A stretch of DNA of 64,000 nt from Victivallales bacterium (GCA_017617415.1 JAFZWH010000134.1:1-64000); one strand, 5' to 3'; positions 35,815-43,995 are shown, counted from the first letter of the stretch. Notes: generated by a model not told the origin, from the letters alone. Numbers and translations: made by a program.

Positions 35815-37119
35815 TCAGTCAGGTTCTATGATTTTGGCCGCCCGGCAGGCGAGTTCATCGATATTTTCGGGACGCATCCCATGATAATGGATCTCATCGT
35901 CCATGATGCCTGACAGCCATTGGCAGAGGCGGTTCATCGCGGTGGCGTCATCGCGCGTCATCGCCTTTTCGCCAGGCTGATATGGCCAGGCCGCCGGGGC
36001 CAGCATCAGCAGCCGTCCATCCGCGCAGGCGTCGAAATGACGGCCGGTGGGCTTCTGGAGATTGGAAAAGCTCTTGTTGTGCATCGTGACCAGCGGGAGT
36101 CCGGCAGCCAGCGCCTCGTGGGCGATTTGCCGTTCGCCGTCGGACACGCAGGGACTAATCAGCACCACACCGTGCTGCGCCTGCGCAAACAGATAATCGC
36201 GGAGTTCCTGATACTCCTGGGTATAAAACTCCACCTGCGGTTCACCGGATTGGTCACAGACAATTTTCAGACTACCATTTGGCGTAGCCACGCGGGCATA
36301 ACGGAAAAAACTCCGCGAACATTGAACCCACGCCATTGGCCGTCGCAACAGGCTTGCATTGCCGATGGCCGAAAAATGACCAACCAGCCGGCCGCCAGCC
36401 AGAGGCAAGACCAAATCCCGTACCGCCTTGAATAAATCCGGATGCTGACGCTTCTCCGCCAGCCGGCGCGGATTATCGGCCACGTATGCCAACATCGCAT
36501 CCAACTGCCCTTCGCGGAATAGAATGGTATCGCAGAAACCAGGACTCCAGCGGGGGATGCCCTTACCCGCGCAAGAATGCGCGGGCACGGAACCGTTCTG
36601 TGCTTGCGCATTTTTGCGCAAGTCTTCCCACCGTTTGGCGGCCCCGGCCTTGAAGCCCCGCACCAGAACGCCCAGGGGCCGTGGAAGCGTTTCCGTAACA
36701 AACGGAACAAAGTGAAAATGTTCCGGCATCAGTTGCGCGGCCAGAATTTTCACTTGCGGATAAAGGCGCGGCATCTCTGCCAGAGAATCCAGCACGGCGG
36801 TGCCATCTGGCGTGGGTTCGATAAACCACTTACCCGCACTTTTACCCGCGCTTTTACCCGCGCTTTTACCCGCGCTTTTACCCGCGCAAGAATGCGCGGG
36901 CACAGAACACGCGGGCACGGAACACGCGGGCACGGAACACGCGGGCACAGGGTCGTTCTGTGCTTGCGCATTCTTGCGCAAGTCTTCCATTCGCAGATGC
37001 CCCAGCCACTCGCGCGATCGATCCGCCAAGGTGCAGGTGATCATATAGATTGCGCGCTGGGTATAATCCCAGTTTCGCAGACGGCGCGTCATTCTATGGA
37101 ATGTTTCCCGATATTGCAT
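35815..37119 (-). CDS. REP-associated tyrosine transposase (RAYT) with two in-frame REP insertions and C-terminal Rossmann-like domain
   Basis: A 434-residue Y1-family transposase. Residues 18-30 (WDYTQRAIYMITCT) are the first strand. LMPEHFHFVPF (130-140) holds the metal-binding pair His134-x-His136, and MLAYVADNPRR (209-219) gives the catalytic Tyr212. Two loops are filled by translated REP-like palindromes. Residues about 45-97 read EDLRKNAQAQN, then VPACS repeats and AGKS repeats; residues 165-187 read EDLRKNAQAQNGSVPAHSCA and GK. Residues about 300-420 (GVVLISPCVSDGERQIAHEA, LPLVTMHNKSFSNL, RLLMLAP) resemble a DprA/LOG-like Rossmann fold. ATG at 37119; TTG at 37164 is also possible. RAYTs mobilise REP/BIME sequences as single-strand DNA. 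The domestication state is unknown, but the reading frame is intact. Confidence 0.85.
   Translation of the reverse strand: MQYRETFHRMTRRLRNWDYTQRAIYMITCTLADRSREWLGHLRMEDLRKNAQAQNDPVPACSVPACSVPACSVPAHSCAGKSAGKSAGKSAGKSAGKWFIEPTPDGTAVLDSLAEMPRLYPQVKILAAQLMPEHFHFVPFVTETLPRPLGVLVRGFKAGAAKRWEDLRKNAQAQNGSVPAHSCAGKGIPRWSPGFCDTILFREGQLDAMLAYVADNPRRLAEKRQHPDLFKAVRDLVLPLAGGRLVGHFSAIGNASLLRRPMAWVQCSRSFFRYARVATPNGSLKIVCDQSGEPQVEFYTQEYQELRDYLFAQAQHGVVLISPCVSDGERQIAHEALAAGLPLVTMHNKSFSNLQKPTGRHFDACADGRLLMLAPAAWPYQPGEKAMTRDDATAMNRLCQWLSGIMDDEIHYHGMRPENIDELACRAAKIIEPD
36561..36628. repeat. REP-like inverted pair inside the RAYT gene (distal copy)
   Basis: Two hairpins face each other. CCCGCGC-AAGAAT-GCGCGGG (36566-36585) and CTTGCGCA-TTTT-TGCGCAAG (36603-36622) are flanked by TTA/GCACGGAAC and GTTCTGTG/TCTTCC, which mirror each other. 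This is the layout of a BIME. It is read in frame as about 23 residues of the transposase. Confidence 0.92.
36829..36988. repeat. Expanded REP-like inverted pair inside the RAYT gene (proximal copy)
   Basis: The same BIME as at 36561 but expanded. Five left arms (TTTTACCCGCGC, 12 bases each), one AAGAAT loop, four right arms (ACGCGGGCACGGAAC, 15 bases each), then the inverted partner CTTGCGCA-TTCT-TGCGCAAG ending TCTTCC. Both unit lengths are multiples of three, so the frame is kept and the protein gains AGKS and VPACS repeats. Confidence 0.93.
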
Positions 37120-37198
37120 GGCAGATACTATAACCCCTAATGGTCGATAATCTGTATCTGCCAACTTTTATCTGCCACAGATGACTAGCCCATGTGGG

Positions 37199-37972
37199 CT
37201 ACAATTCGGGGTCGTAGCCCCAATTGTCCTGAGTGATAAAGCCAGTACGTAAGCCGTCGCCTGCGAAGGGGACAGTGTATATCCTGACGGTGGTTGCGAC
37301 ATGGCAATCCGTATAGGAGACCACTGCGGAGCCTTCGTGTCGGAAATCGACCGTGCCGGACTCATGGTAGGCGCCGAAGCCCTTGTCGCCCTCTTCGGGA
37401 GCGCGGAGATAACTGGTGACTTCGTAGATGCCGGTGTAACTATCCCGGTATCCGGCGTCCGCATTCAGCAGGATGCGAGCCGGACGCCTCACGAGCGAGG
37501 CCTTGAAGCACCGCTTGGTTTTCGCGTTGTAGATATCGAAGCCCAGGCATTCGTTGTAGCCATAGCCAGCATACGGCGTGACATACGACTTGGTATAGCC
37601 GTGTGCAGAGGGACACTGGTAGAGTTTGCTGCTGTCGGCAGACTCATGGGCCGCCAACCCGATGGCCAAGAAGCCAGGTTTGTTCATGGACCAGTTTTCG
37701 TCGTAGCAGGCGTCCCAGCCGCCTTCATAGGTCAGCAGGGTAACGAAATCGTCGTCGAAGTCTGCGGTATAGAGGGTGTGGAACAGCCCGATTTGCCGGA
37801 GATTGTTCACGCAGCTAATACGCTTTGCTTTCGCTCGTGCCTTCGCGAGAGCCGGCAGGAGCATGGCCGCCAGGATGGCGATGATGGCGATGACGACGAG
37901 AAGTTCGATAAGAGTAAAGGAATAGAACGACGATGCGCGATTGCCGCGCACTTTTGCTTTGACCGATGTCAT
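37199..37972 (-). CDS. Prepilin-like secreted protein under a cobalamin riboswitch
   Basis: A 257-residue protein with a 20-residue basic leader ([17 protein letters not shown]) then [17 protein letters not shown] and [17 protein letters not shown], the prepilin motif with Ser at -1 and Glu at +5. The soluble domain carries [38 protein letters not shown], and a C-terminal [18 protein letters not shown] that matches the family's H-x-D-G end. ATG at 37972 with AGGAG about ten bases upstream. The 5' leader contains a cobalamin riboswitch (38036-38165), which is not expected for this family. No B12 gene lies nearby. Confidence 0.9.
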   Translation of the reverse strand: MTSVKAKVRGNRASSFYSFTLIELLVVIAIIAILAAMLLPALAKARAKAKRISCVNNLRQIGLFHTLYTADFDDDFVTLLTYEGGWDACYDENWSMNKPGFLAIGLAAHESADSSKLYQCPSAHGYTKSYVTPYAGYGYNECLGFDIYNAKTKRCFKASLVRRPARILLNADAGYRDSYTGIYEVTSYLRAPEEGDKGFGAYHESGTVDFRHEGSAVVSYTDCHVATTVRIYTVPFAGDGLRTGFITQDNWGYDPEL

Positions 37973-38035
37973 GCTGGCAGTTCTCCTGTGTGACGCGCAC
38001 AGAATCTTCCCAGTTTCGTGGGAAATGGTGGAACT

Positions 38036-38165
38036 TCCCGAAGGCTCAGGATCCGACTTCGTTTCTCCAGGACTCCTGGAGGAATGCCATACGGTTGCGC
38101 GACAGCCGGGGATTCTCACCCCGATTCACTGTTGGTGTGCTTTTATAGCACACTTACCTTCGGAT
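38036..38165 (-). promoter_or_regulatory. Cobalamin riboswitch
   Basis: Read on the minus strand, P1 is CCGAAGG (38163-38157) pairing perfectly with CCTTCGG (38044-38038). Between them stand a GTGTGC/GCACAC hairpin and the conserved core GTGAATCGGGGTGAGAATCC followed by CCGGCTGTCGCGCAACCGT, then AAGTCGGATCCTGAGCC. These match the B12-box consensus of cobalamin riboswitches. Downstream, GGGAA...TTCCC and TTCCC...GGGAA can form mutually exclusive hairpins, and CTGTG-N7-CACAG ends at the Shine-Dalgarno AGGAG, which suggests control of translation of the prepilin-like gene. The long P7-P12 arms of the classic class are short here. Confidence 0.85.
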
Positions 38166-38206
38166 GTACAATATGCTTAATGTAACTCCTTTTGGGGGAA
38201 CGGTTC

Positions 38207-38254
38207 ACTTACCCGCGCAAAAACCCGCGAGCACAGAACACGCGGGCAAGGAAC
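38207..38254. repeat. REP-like element between the zinc permease gene and the riboswitch
   Basis: CTTACCCGCGCAAAAACCCG, then GAGCACAGAAC and ACGCGGGCAAGGAAC: two left arms and one extra right arm of the same family as in the RAYT gene. It ends three bases from the permease stop. Confidence 0.85.
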
Positions 38255-38256
38255 AT

Positions 38257-39549
38257 TTATTTCATCAACGAGAAGCCCGCGTTTTGAAGGTGGCAGTACT
38301 TTTTGCCGGCGTGCTCCACGGTGGTCATATCGCCGGTCAGGATAATCTGGGTCCCTTCGGTGGGATAGGGACTGGCGTCTGCGAACTCGAAGCGCATCTG
38401 GCAACATGCGGTCGCGTCGGTCACGATGCAGGCGGGGATATCCTGATTGGTGGCAGGGTCCTTCACATAGCCAAAACGTCCGGCGATGCGAACATACATT
38501 CCGGTGTAGTCGTCGGGATTCTGGTCCATATAGTATGCGAGCGTCCAGGCCATTGTGGCATTCTCCTGGGTGAGGTCGATGTCGAACTTGCGTTCTTCGG
38601 CGGGAGCATTTGTCTGCGCGGGTTTAGCAGAATCATTTTTGGAGCAGGAACACCCGCTCACCAGCAACACGCAAGCCACGCCGGCGGCGGCCGCCGCCGG
38701 AAGGCTCACGCGGAAGCGCCGTTGGGCCAGCCCATAGAGACTGAAGAGGATAAAGACCGCCAGGTCGCAGCAGACAATCGTGGAGCCCACCGGCGTGCCG
38801 CCCAGGATGGAGATGAGCATTCCAGAAAGCGAGCAGACCACCGAAAGCACGGCGGAGCAGATGGTCACCGCCAGGAAGGAACGGAAGACACGCATCGCCG
38901 AGAGCGCGGGGAAGATGATGAGTGCGGAAATCAGCAGTGCGCCCACCAGTTTCATCGCCAAGACGATGATGACCGCGATAACCACCGCGATGAAGAAGTT
39001 ATAGGCGGTCACCGGCGTGCCGGTGGCACGGGCGAAGTCCTCGTCAAAGGTGCACGCGAAGATCTTGTTGTAGAAAAGCACAAAGATGGCGATGACAGCC
39101 AAGGAGAGGCCCGTACTCAGATACACGTCGAATTTGGAGAGCGTGAGGATGGAGGTCGAGCCGAAAAGCGTCGTGCAGACGTCGCCGGTGAGGTTCGTGG
39201 AAGTCGAGAAGAGATTCACCAGCAGGTAGCCGATGGCCAGCGAGGCGACCGACAACAAAGCCACGGCGGCGTCCCCCATGATTGCGGTATTCTGCCCCGC
39301 CCGCAGCATCAAAACCGCGCAGACGATGGTCGCCGGCAGGATGAAATACATATCGTGGGCAAAATGCAGAACGCCGGCGATCGCCATCGCGCCAAAGGCC
39401 ACATGCGAAAGACCGTCGCCGATCAGCGAGAAGCGCTTGAGCACCAGCGTGACGCCCAAAAGCGAGGCACACAGCGAGATGAGAACACCCACCAGCAGCG
39501 CGTGACGAACAAAGGGATACTGCAGATACTGAGCAAGCTGCGCAAACAT
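38257..39549 (-). CDS. Zinc/manganese-type ABC permease fused to a C-terminal lipoprotein-like domain
   Basis: Residues 1-275 are a ZnuB/MntB-type ABC-3 permease (SLLGVTLVLKRFSLIGDGLSH with the coupling motif, LVGALLISALIIFPALSA, SILGGTPVGSTIVC). After a basic RRFR stretch, residues 282-300 look like a lipoprotein signal with lipobox LLVSGC (Cys300). Then comes a polar domain of 130 residues (WTLAYYMDQNPDDYTGMYVR, ACCQMRF, GTQIILTGDMTTVEHAG) that resembles a small OB-fold. Permeases of this family normally end near residue 280. The frame is continuous, so this is a fusion of two genes. The product pairs with the ATPase and the binding protein upstream. Confidence 0.88.
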   Translation of the reverse strand: MFAQLAQYLQYPFVRHALLVGVLISLCASLLGVTLVLKRFSLIGDGLSHVAFGAMAIAGVLHFAHDMYFILPATIVCAVLMLRAGQNTAIMGDAAVALLSVASLAIGYLLVNLFSTSTNLTGDVCTTLFGSTSILTLSKFDVYLSTGLSLAVIAIFVLFYNKIFACTFDEDFARATGTPVTAYNFFIAVVIAVIIVLAMKLVGALLISALIIFPALSAMRVFRSFLAVTICSAVLSVVCSLSGMLISILGGTPVGSTIVCCDLAVFILFSLYGLAQRRFRVSLPAAAAAGVACVLLVSGCSCSKNDSAKPAQTNAPAEERKFDIDLTQENATMAWTLAYYMDQNPDDYTGMYVRIAGRFGYVKDPATNQDIPACIVTDATACCQMRFEFADASPYPTEGTQIILTGDMTTVEHAGKKYCHLQNAGFSLMK

Positions 39550-39568
39550 TGTTGTATCTCGTTTATAA

Positions 39569-40303
39569 TTAACTATTTATGTTATTATTTAAACCTTCGC
39601 CACCCTGGGTCAGCGCGGTGAAATGCTTCCCGAGGTCGCTGGCGAAGTATTCCTGGTTGGTCCCGAAGAAGGTCGTTCTTCCGATGTGAAGAATGTGGGA
39701 AGCGTAGAGTTTTGCCGCAGCGAGGTCATGAGTAACCATGATGATGGTGATGTTTTCCTCGCGGTTGAGCTTCTCGATGAGGTGGTACATCTCGGCGGTC
39801 ATGCGGGGGTCAAGTCCGGAGACCGGCTCGTCCAAAAGCAGCAGCCGTTTGGTGGCACAGAGTGCGCGTGCCAGCAGCACGCGCTGCTGCTGGCCGCCGG
39901 AGAGTTCGCGGTAGCACCGGCGGGTTAGTTCGGTGAGGTTCATTCGGGCGATGTTCGCCTTTGCCAGTGCCTTGTCTGCTTTGCTGTAGAAGGGCCAAAG
40001 TCCGCGGTGTCCCTGGCAGCCGGAGAGGACAATTTCCCAGACGGTTGCGGGAAAGTCCTTCTGCACCACCGTCTGCTGTGGCAGATAGCCAATCTGGTTC
40101 AGCTTCAGGTTGTCGCCAGGCACAATGGTGCCTGCCGCCGGGGCTTGAAGCCCCAGCAGACAGCGCACCAGCGTGCTTTTTCCCGAACCATTCTCGCCGA
40201 CGATGCACAGGTAGTTGCCGACTTCCACGGTGAAATTCAGATTCCGCAGCAGAAGCCGGTCGCCATAGCCCAGAGTGAGATTATTGGTAGAAAGCAATGA
40301 CAT
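39569..40303 (-). CDS. znuC: Zinc-type ABC transporter ATP-binding protein
   Basis: A 244-residue ABC ATPase: NLTLGYGDRLLLRNLNF, Walker A GENGSGKSTLVRCL, Q-loop IGYLPQQTVVQKDFP, signature YRELSGGQQQRVLLA, Walker B LLLLDEPVSGLD, switch VTHDLAAAKLYA. These are ZnuC-type features. Start set at 40303 because the frame upstream runs into the binding-protein gene. It lies 25 bases after that gene and 19 bases before the permease gene. It powers metal uptake, most likely Zn2+. Confidence 0.92.
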   Translation of the reverse strand: MSLLSTNNLTLGYGDRLLLRNLNFTVEVGNYLCIVGENGSGKSTLVRCLLGLQAPAAGTIVPGDNLKLNQIGYLPQQTVVQKDFPATVWEIVLSGCQGHRGLWPFYSKADKALAKANIARMNLTELTRRCYRELSGGQQQRVLLARALCATKRLLLLDEPVSGLDPRMTAEMYHLIEKLNREENITIIMVTHDLAAAKLYASHILHIGRTTFFGTNQEYFASDLGKHFTALTQGGEGLNNNINS

Positions 40304-40328
40304 GAAATCAGCGAAATGGGAGCCAAAA

Positions 40329-41405
40329 TCACCTTTGTAGCGCCTGCCGCAGCACCGCAAGGTTCGCCTCCATGGCGCCGAGGTAGGTCTTGCCCGCCTG
40401 GGCATCCAGGGCGGTGGTCGCCTGAAGGGAATCCAGAACCAGGATCGGGCGGTCCTGGGCGGTCTTCGTGGTCTTCACAATCGTCTCGGCAAGACGATGC
40501 TGCGGTCCCTCGATGGCCAGCACGCATGGCAGGTCGAGTTCATCCACCTTGCCCGCCAGGAAAGCGACCGTCTTGAAACTCGCCTCGGACTCGGCCGAAC
40601 AGCCAGTAAATGCCGCAAAGTATTGCAGGCCGTAGTCGTCGGCAAGATAGCGGAAGGGGAAGCGGTCGCCGAAGAGGAGCGTCTTGACCGGCGAGGCATC
40701 CACGACCGCCTGGAACTCGGCATCCATTGCGGCAAGTTTGGCGATGTATGCCTCGCAGTTCGCCTGGTAGTCGGCGGCATTCGCGGGGTCAACCTCTGCC
40801 AGTGCCTCGACAATGGCGCGGCAGGCGCGCTGCGTCAGCCGCAACGAGAGCCATACGTGCTCATCCAATTCGGCATCGTCATCATCGTGATGATGGTGGT
40901 GCTCATGTTCTTCGGCGTCATGGTCATGGTCATCGTCATCATCGTCATCGTCATCATGCTGATGTTCCGCATCATCGTCATCGTGGTGATGATGTTCCAT
41001 CCCCTCGACCTCCTCTTCCTCGCGGACCGCATCGCCGAGAACCGCCAGGAGATTCACCACCTGCCGGCGTGAATTCGGAACCGACTTGAGCGCACTGTCC
41101 ACCCACTTGTCCGAAGCCCCGCCGACATGGATGAAGAGGTCGCTTGCCCCCACGGTGAGCAGATCCTGCGCGGTCGGCTCGTAGTTGTGGAGGTCCACGC
41201 CCGAATCCAGCAGAAGCCGCAATTCCGTGTCGGCCTGATGGCTGCCGAGAATCTCGCGAGTCCAGTCGTAGATGGGAAAGATGGTGGCGACAATCTTGAT
41301 CTTGCCTTTGCCAGATGATTGAGGCTGATTGTCAGACCGCGAACAGCCACATACCAGGCACAAACTCACCGCAAAAGCCATTAAAAAAGCAACTAATTTA
41401 TTCAT
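40329..41405 (-). CDS. znuA: Zinc-binding lipoprotein of the ABC transporter, with a very long His/Asp loop
   Basis: A 358-residue cluster 9 metal-binding protein. The lipoprotein signal is LVAFLMAFAVSLCLVCGC. Metal ligands occur in SGVDLHNYEPT and ELDEHVWLSLRL; GDRFPFRYLADDYGLQYFAA is the third region, and GCSAESEASFKT follows. Between ligand regions 1 and 2 sits a 50-residue loop of almost only His and Asp/Glu, as in zinc carriers but longer than usual. The DNA there is CAT/CGT/ATC triplet repeat. ATG at 41405 preferred over TTG at 41414. It leads into znuC and the permease. Confidence 0.92.
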   Translation of the reverse strand: MNKLVAFLMAFAVSLCLVCGCSRSDNQPQSSGKGKIKIVATIFPIYDWTREILGSHQADTELRLLLDSGVDLHNYEPTAQDLLTVGASDLFIHVGGASDKWVDSALKSVPNSRRQVVNLLAVLGDAVREEEEVEGMEHHHHDDDDAEHQHDDDDDDDDDHDHDAEEHEHHHHHDDDDAELDEHVWLSLRLTQRACRAIVEALAEVDPANAADYQANCEAYIAKLAAMDAEFQAVVDASPVKTLLFGDRFPFRYLADDYGLQYFAAFTGCSAESEASFKTVAFLAGKVDELDLPCVLAIEGPQHRLAETIVKTTKTAQDRPILVLDSLQATTALDAQAGKTYLGAMEANLAVLRQALQR

Positions 41406-41487
41406 TTTAAACAAGTTAAGTTGTATTTATGGTTGCATCCCGGAAACTCCAGGAATAACATTTAGCAAACTAGGGATGCAACTCGTC

Positions 41488-41802
41488 TCAATTGTTGAGG
41501 CGGACTTTACGGTAAACCAGGGTGTCTGCCACCGCCATTACCTGCGCCCGAAGACGCGTCTGAGCGGTGGGAAGCGGGTAAAAAGCCACTACCGCCGACA
41601 GCGTTGCAGGCTTGGTAATGAATGTCAGGCTCGTGCGGGTGACCAGAACCAGCTGGCAGACTGGGCAATCCTCACCGGAACACTCGTGTCCCGCTTCCAG
41701 CAAAACCACCGCCGTGCCCCCCAATACGCACGCCATCAGCGCCATGCCTAACAACAGGCTGGCAATCTGACGGCGACAGGAGGTTGTGCGGTAATTGGGC
41801 AT
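41488..41802 (-). CDS. Small membrane protein with HECSGEDCPVCQ motif, zinc operon leader
   Basis: A 104-residue protein. One N-terminal membrane segment (LLLGMALMACVLGGTAVVLL) is followed by HECSGEDCPVCQLV (about 39-52), three cysteines and a histidine facing the outside, then a C-terminal region without clear features. It is first in the operon, 82 bases before znuA. Similar small Cys/His proteins accompany zinc uptake genes in gut Firmicutes, from memory of that context. A periplasmic zinc-handling or sensing role is a plausible inference, not shown. Confidence 0.75.
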   Translation of the reverse strand: MPNYRTTSCRRQIASLLLGMALMACVLGGTAVVLLEAGHECSGEDCPVCQLVLVTRTSLTFITKPATLSAVVAFYPLPTAQTRLRAQVMAVADTLVYRKVRLNN

Positions 41803-41985
41803 GACAAGGCGGATGAAATGAAAAATTGGACACCGCCAGCGGAAAAAAGTTTCAGATGCTTTACAAGTAACTTATATAATATAATAGGAATAGATGAAAA
41901 AATCTCCCACAGCCCCGTCAAACTGTTCCAGAGGGTTTATTTTATGCAAAATTACGACAATTCCTGAAAATTCTGGACAATTTTT

Positions 41986-43812
41986 ATGGACCAGTCTAAA
42001 ATTCGCAATATCGCCATCATCGCCCACGTTGACCATGGCAAGACCACCTTGGTGGACCAGCTCTTCAAGTTCAGCGGGGTCTTCCGGGACAACCAGAAGG
42101 TTCTGGAATGCATGATGGACTCCAACGACATCGAGCGCGAACGGGGCATCACCATCACCTCCAAGAACGGCTCGTTCCCCTATAAGGACTACACCATCAA
42201 CATCATCGACACTCCCGGTCACGCCGATTTCGGCGGTCAGGTGGAGCGCGTGCTCAAGATGGCGGATGGCGCGTTGCTGCTGGTGGACGCACAGGAGGGT
42301 CCGATGCCCCAGACCTTCTTCGTGCTCAAGAAGGCGCTCTCCTTGGCATTGCCCATCATCGTGGTCATCAACAAGATTGACAAGCCTGCCGCGCGTCCCT
42401 ACTGGGCGGTGGACCAGGTCTTCGACCTCTTCGTGCGGCTGAATGCCCCCGACGAACTGCTGGATTTCCCCGTGGTCTATGCCTCCGGCCGCGATGGCTG
42501 GGCGGTCAATGACCTGGAAGACGAGCGCAAGGACCTCACGGCGCTCTGCGAGCACATCATCAAGGACATCCCTGCGCCCAAAGGCTCCCCCGATGGTCCG
42601 CTCCAGATTCTAATTTCCACATTGGACTACTCGCCCTACCTGGGCCGTATCGGCATCGGCAAGATCACCTCCGGAAAGATCAACATCAACGAGATGACCT
42701 CGGTGGCAATGCGCGACGGCACCCTCAAGCCCGCCCGCATCACCAAAATCCAGCGCTTCACCACCAATCAGAAGTACTCTGTGGAAGAAGCCACCTGCGG
42801 AGACATCGTCGCCATTGCCGGCATGAACGACGTAACCGTCGGCTGCACCTATGTCTCGCCAGACAATCCGCAGCCGCTGCCGCCGATGCCCATCGACCCG
42901 CCCACCATCTCAATGAATTTCCTCCCGAACGCCTCGCCCTTCGCGGGTCAGGAAGGCAAATTCGTGACCTCGAATCACCTGCAGGAACGACTGCTCCGCG
43001 AGACGATGTCCGACGTCGCCCTGCAAGTCAAGCCGTTAGGCGTGGGCCAGGGCTTCGAGGTCTCCGGGCGTGGCGAACTCCATCTCTCCGTTCTCATCGA
43101 GCAGATGCGTCGCGAGGGCTACGAGATGGAATGCACCCGCCCGAAAGTCATCTTCCAGACTGGTCCCAATGGCGAGAAGTTGGAGCCCTACGAGGAACTC
43201 ACCGTCGATGTGGACCAGAACTACATCGGACCTGTGATGGAGAAGATCGGCCTCAGAAAAGGTCGCATCCAGTCGATGGACACTGACAACGGCATGGCAC
43301 GCATTGTCTATACCATTCCCACTCGTGGTCTCTTGGGCTACCGTTCCGAATTTCTCACCGACACCAAGGGCCTCGGTGTGATGAACTACATCTTCTCCGG
43401 CTATGACGCCTACGCTGGCGACATCACCTACCGCCAGCACGGCGCGATGGTTTCCATGGTTGCATGCGAAACCGTGCCCTACGCGCTCTTCAACCTCCAG
43501 GAACGTGGGCGACTCTTCTTGGGTCCAAATGTAAAAATCTACGCCGGTCAGATCATCGGCGAAAACTCCCGTGAGGGCGACATGATGGTGAACCCCGGCA
43601 AAGCCAAGAAACTCACCAATGTCCGTGCCGCCGGCTCCGACGAGAACATCATTCTCACCCCCCCGCTCCAGCTCTCGCTTGAAGACTGCATCTCGTTCAT
43701 CAACGACGATGAACTCATGGAAGTCACCCCGAAATCCATCCGGCTCCGAAAAGTGACACTCAAGAAATGGGGCTGGGCCGCGCCGAATCTGGAAGAGAAG
43801 GAAAAAGGCTGA
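41986..43812 (+). CDS. typA: Translational GTPase TypA/BipA
   Basis: A 608-residue ribosome-associated GTPase with roles in 50S assembly and stress. G1 [15 protein letters not shown]2 region RERGITI, G3 [17 protein letters not shown]4 [10 protein letters not shown], then domain II and the EF-G-like C-terminus ([51 protein letters not shown]). Length is standard. The upstream region is AT-rich and shared with the zinc operon. A hairpin and T-rich stretch follow the stop. Confidence 0.97.
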   Translation: MDQSKIRNIAIIAHVDHGKTTLVDQLFKFSGVFRDNQKVLECMMDSNDIERERGITITSKNGSFPYKDYTINIIDTPGHADFGGQVERVLKMADGALLLVDAQEGPMPQTFFVLKKALSLALPIIVVINKIDKPAARPYWAVDQVFDLFVRLNAPDELLDFPVVYASGRDGWAVNDLEDERKDLTALCEHIIKDIPAPKGSPDGPLQILISTLDYSPYLGRIGIGKITSGKININEMTSVAMRDGTLKPARITKIQRFTTNQKYSVEEATCGDIVAIAGMNDVTVGCTYVSPDNPQPLPPMPIDPPTISMNFLPNASPFAGQEGKFVTSNHLQERLLRETMSDVALQVKPLGVGQGFEVSGRGELHLSVLIEQMRREGYEMECTRPKVIFQTGPNGEKLEPYEELTVDVDQNYIGPVMEKIGLRKGRIQSMDTDNGMARIVYTIPTRGLLGYRSEFLTDTKGLGVMNYIFSGYDAYAGDITYRQHGAMVSMVACETVPYALFNLQERGRLFLGPNVKIYAGQIIGENSREGDMMVNPGKAKKLTNVRAAGSDENIILTPPLQLSLEDCISFINDDELMEVTPKSIRLRKVTLKKWGWAAPNLEEKEKG

Positions 43813-43817
43813 AAATA

Positions 43818-43846
43818 CCCCAAATGAGACATTCTGGGGGTCTTTT
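43818..43846 (+). terminator. Probable intrinsic terminator of typA
   Basis: CCCCA...TGGGG with an inner ATG/CAT pairing, followed by TCTTTT, six bases after the typA stop. The stem is interrupted, so strength is uncertain. Confidence 0.55.
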
Positions 43847-43890
43847 GACATACTTTCTTCAAAAACCATTGAAAAAAAATCGAAAAAAAC

Positions 43891-43918
43891 TTGATATTGT
43901 GAAAAAAAATCCTATAAT
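43891..43918 (+). promoter_or_regulatory. Sigma-70-type promoter of the prepilin-like gene
   Basis: TTGATA (43891-43896), a 16-base A-rich spacer, and a perfect TATAAT (43913-43918). The predicted transcript starts near 43925, about 136 bases upstream of the start codon. The same 16-base spacing is seen at the prepilin-like gene starting at 60837. Confidence 0.7.
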
Positions 43919-43924
43919 TATGTT

Positions 43925-43995
43925 TGGACCCTGATGAAAAACCGGGTTGTAACCGCAAGGCAGACGGATTTCTGCTCTGCGTTTTTGCTTTTTTT
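43925..43995 (+). promoter_or_regulatory. Attenuator-like structured leader
   Basis: Immediately after the promoter, 43954-43981 forms an 11-position stem (CGCAAGGCAGA/TCTGCTCTGCG, one mismatch and one G-T pair, loop CGGATT), followed by TTTTT-GC-TTTTTTT. Upstream of it, ACCC (43929) and GGGT (43944), and GGTT/AACC, give alternative pairings. Read-through is needed to reach the prepilin-like gene. It could be an unidentified riboswitch, a protein-dependent attenuator, or a short separate RNA of about 70 bases. Confidence 0.55.

Noticed and set aside
43925-43995. c-di-GMP (GEMM) riboswitch upstream of the prepilin-like gene
   Set aside because: Pilus-related genes made this worth testing, but the conserved GEMM blocks (for example the GGGCAAACC and GGGACGCAAAG regions) are absent.
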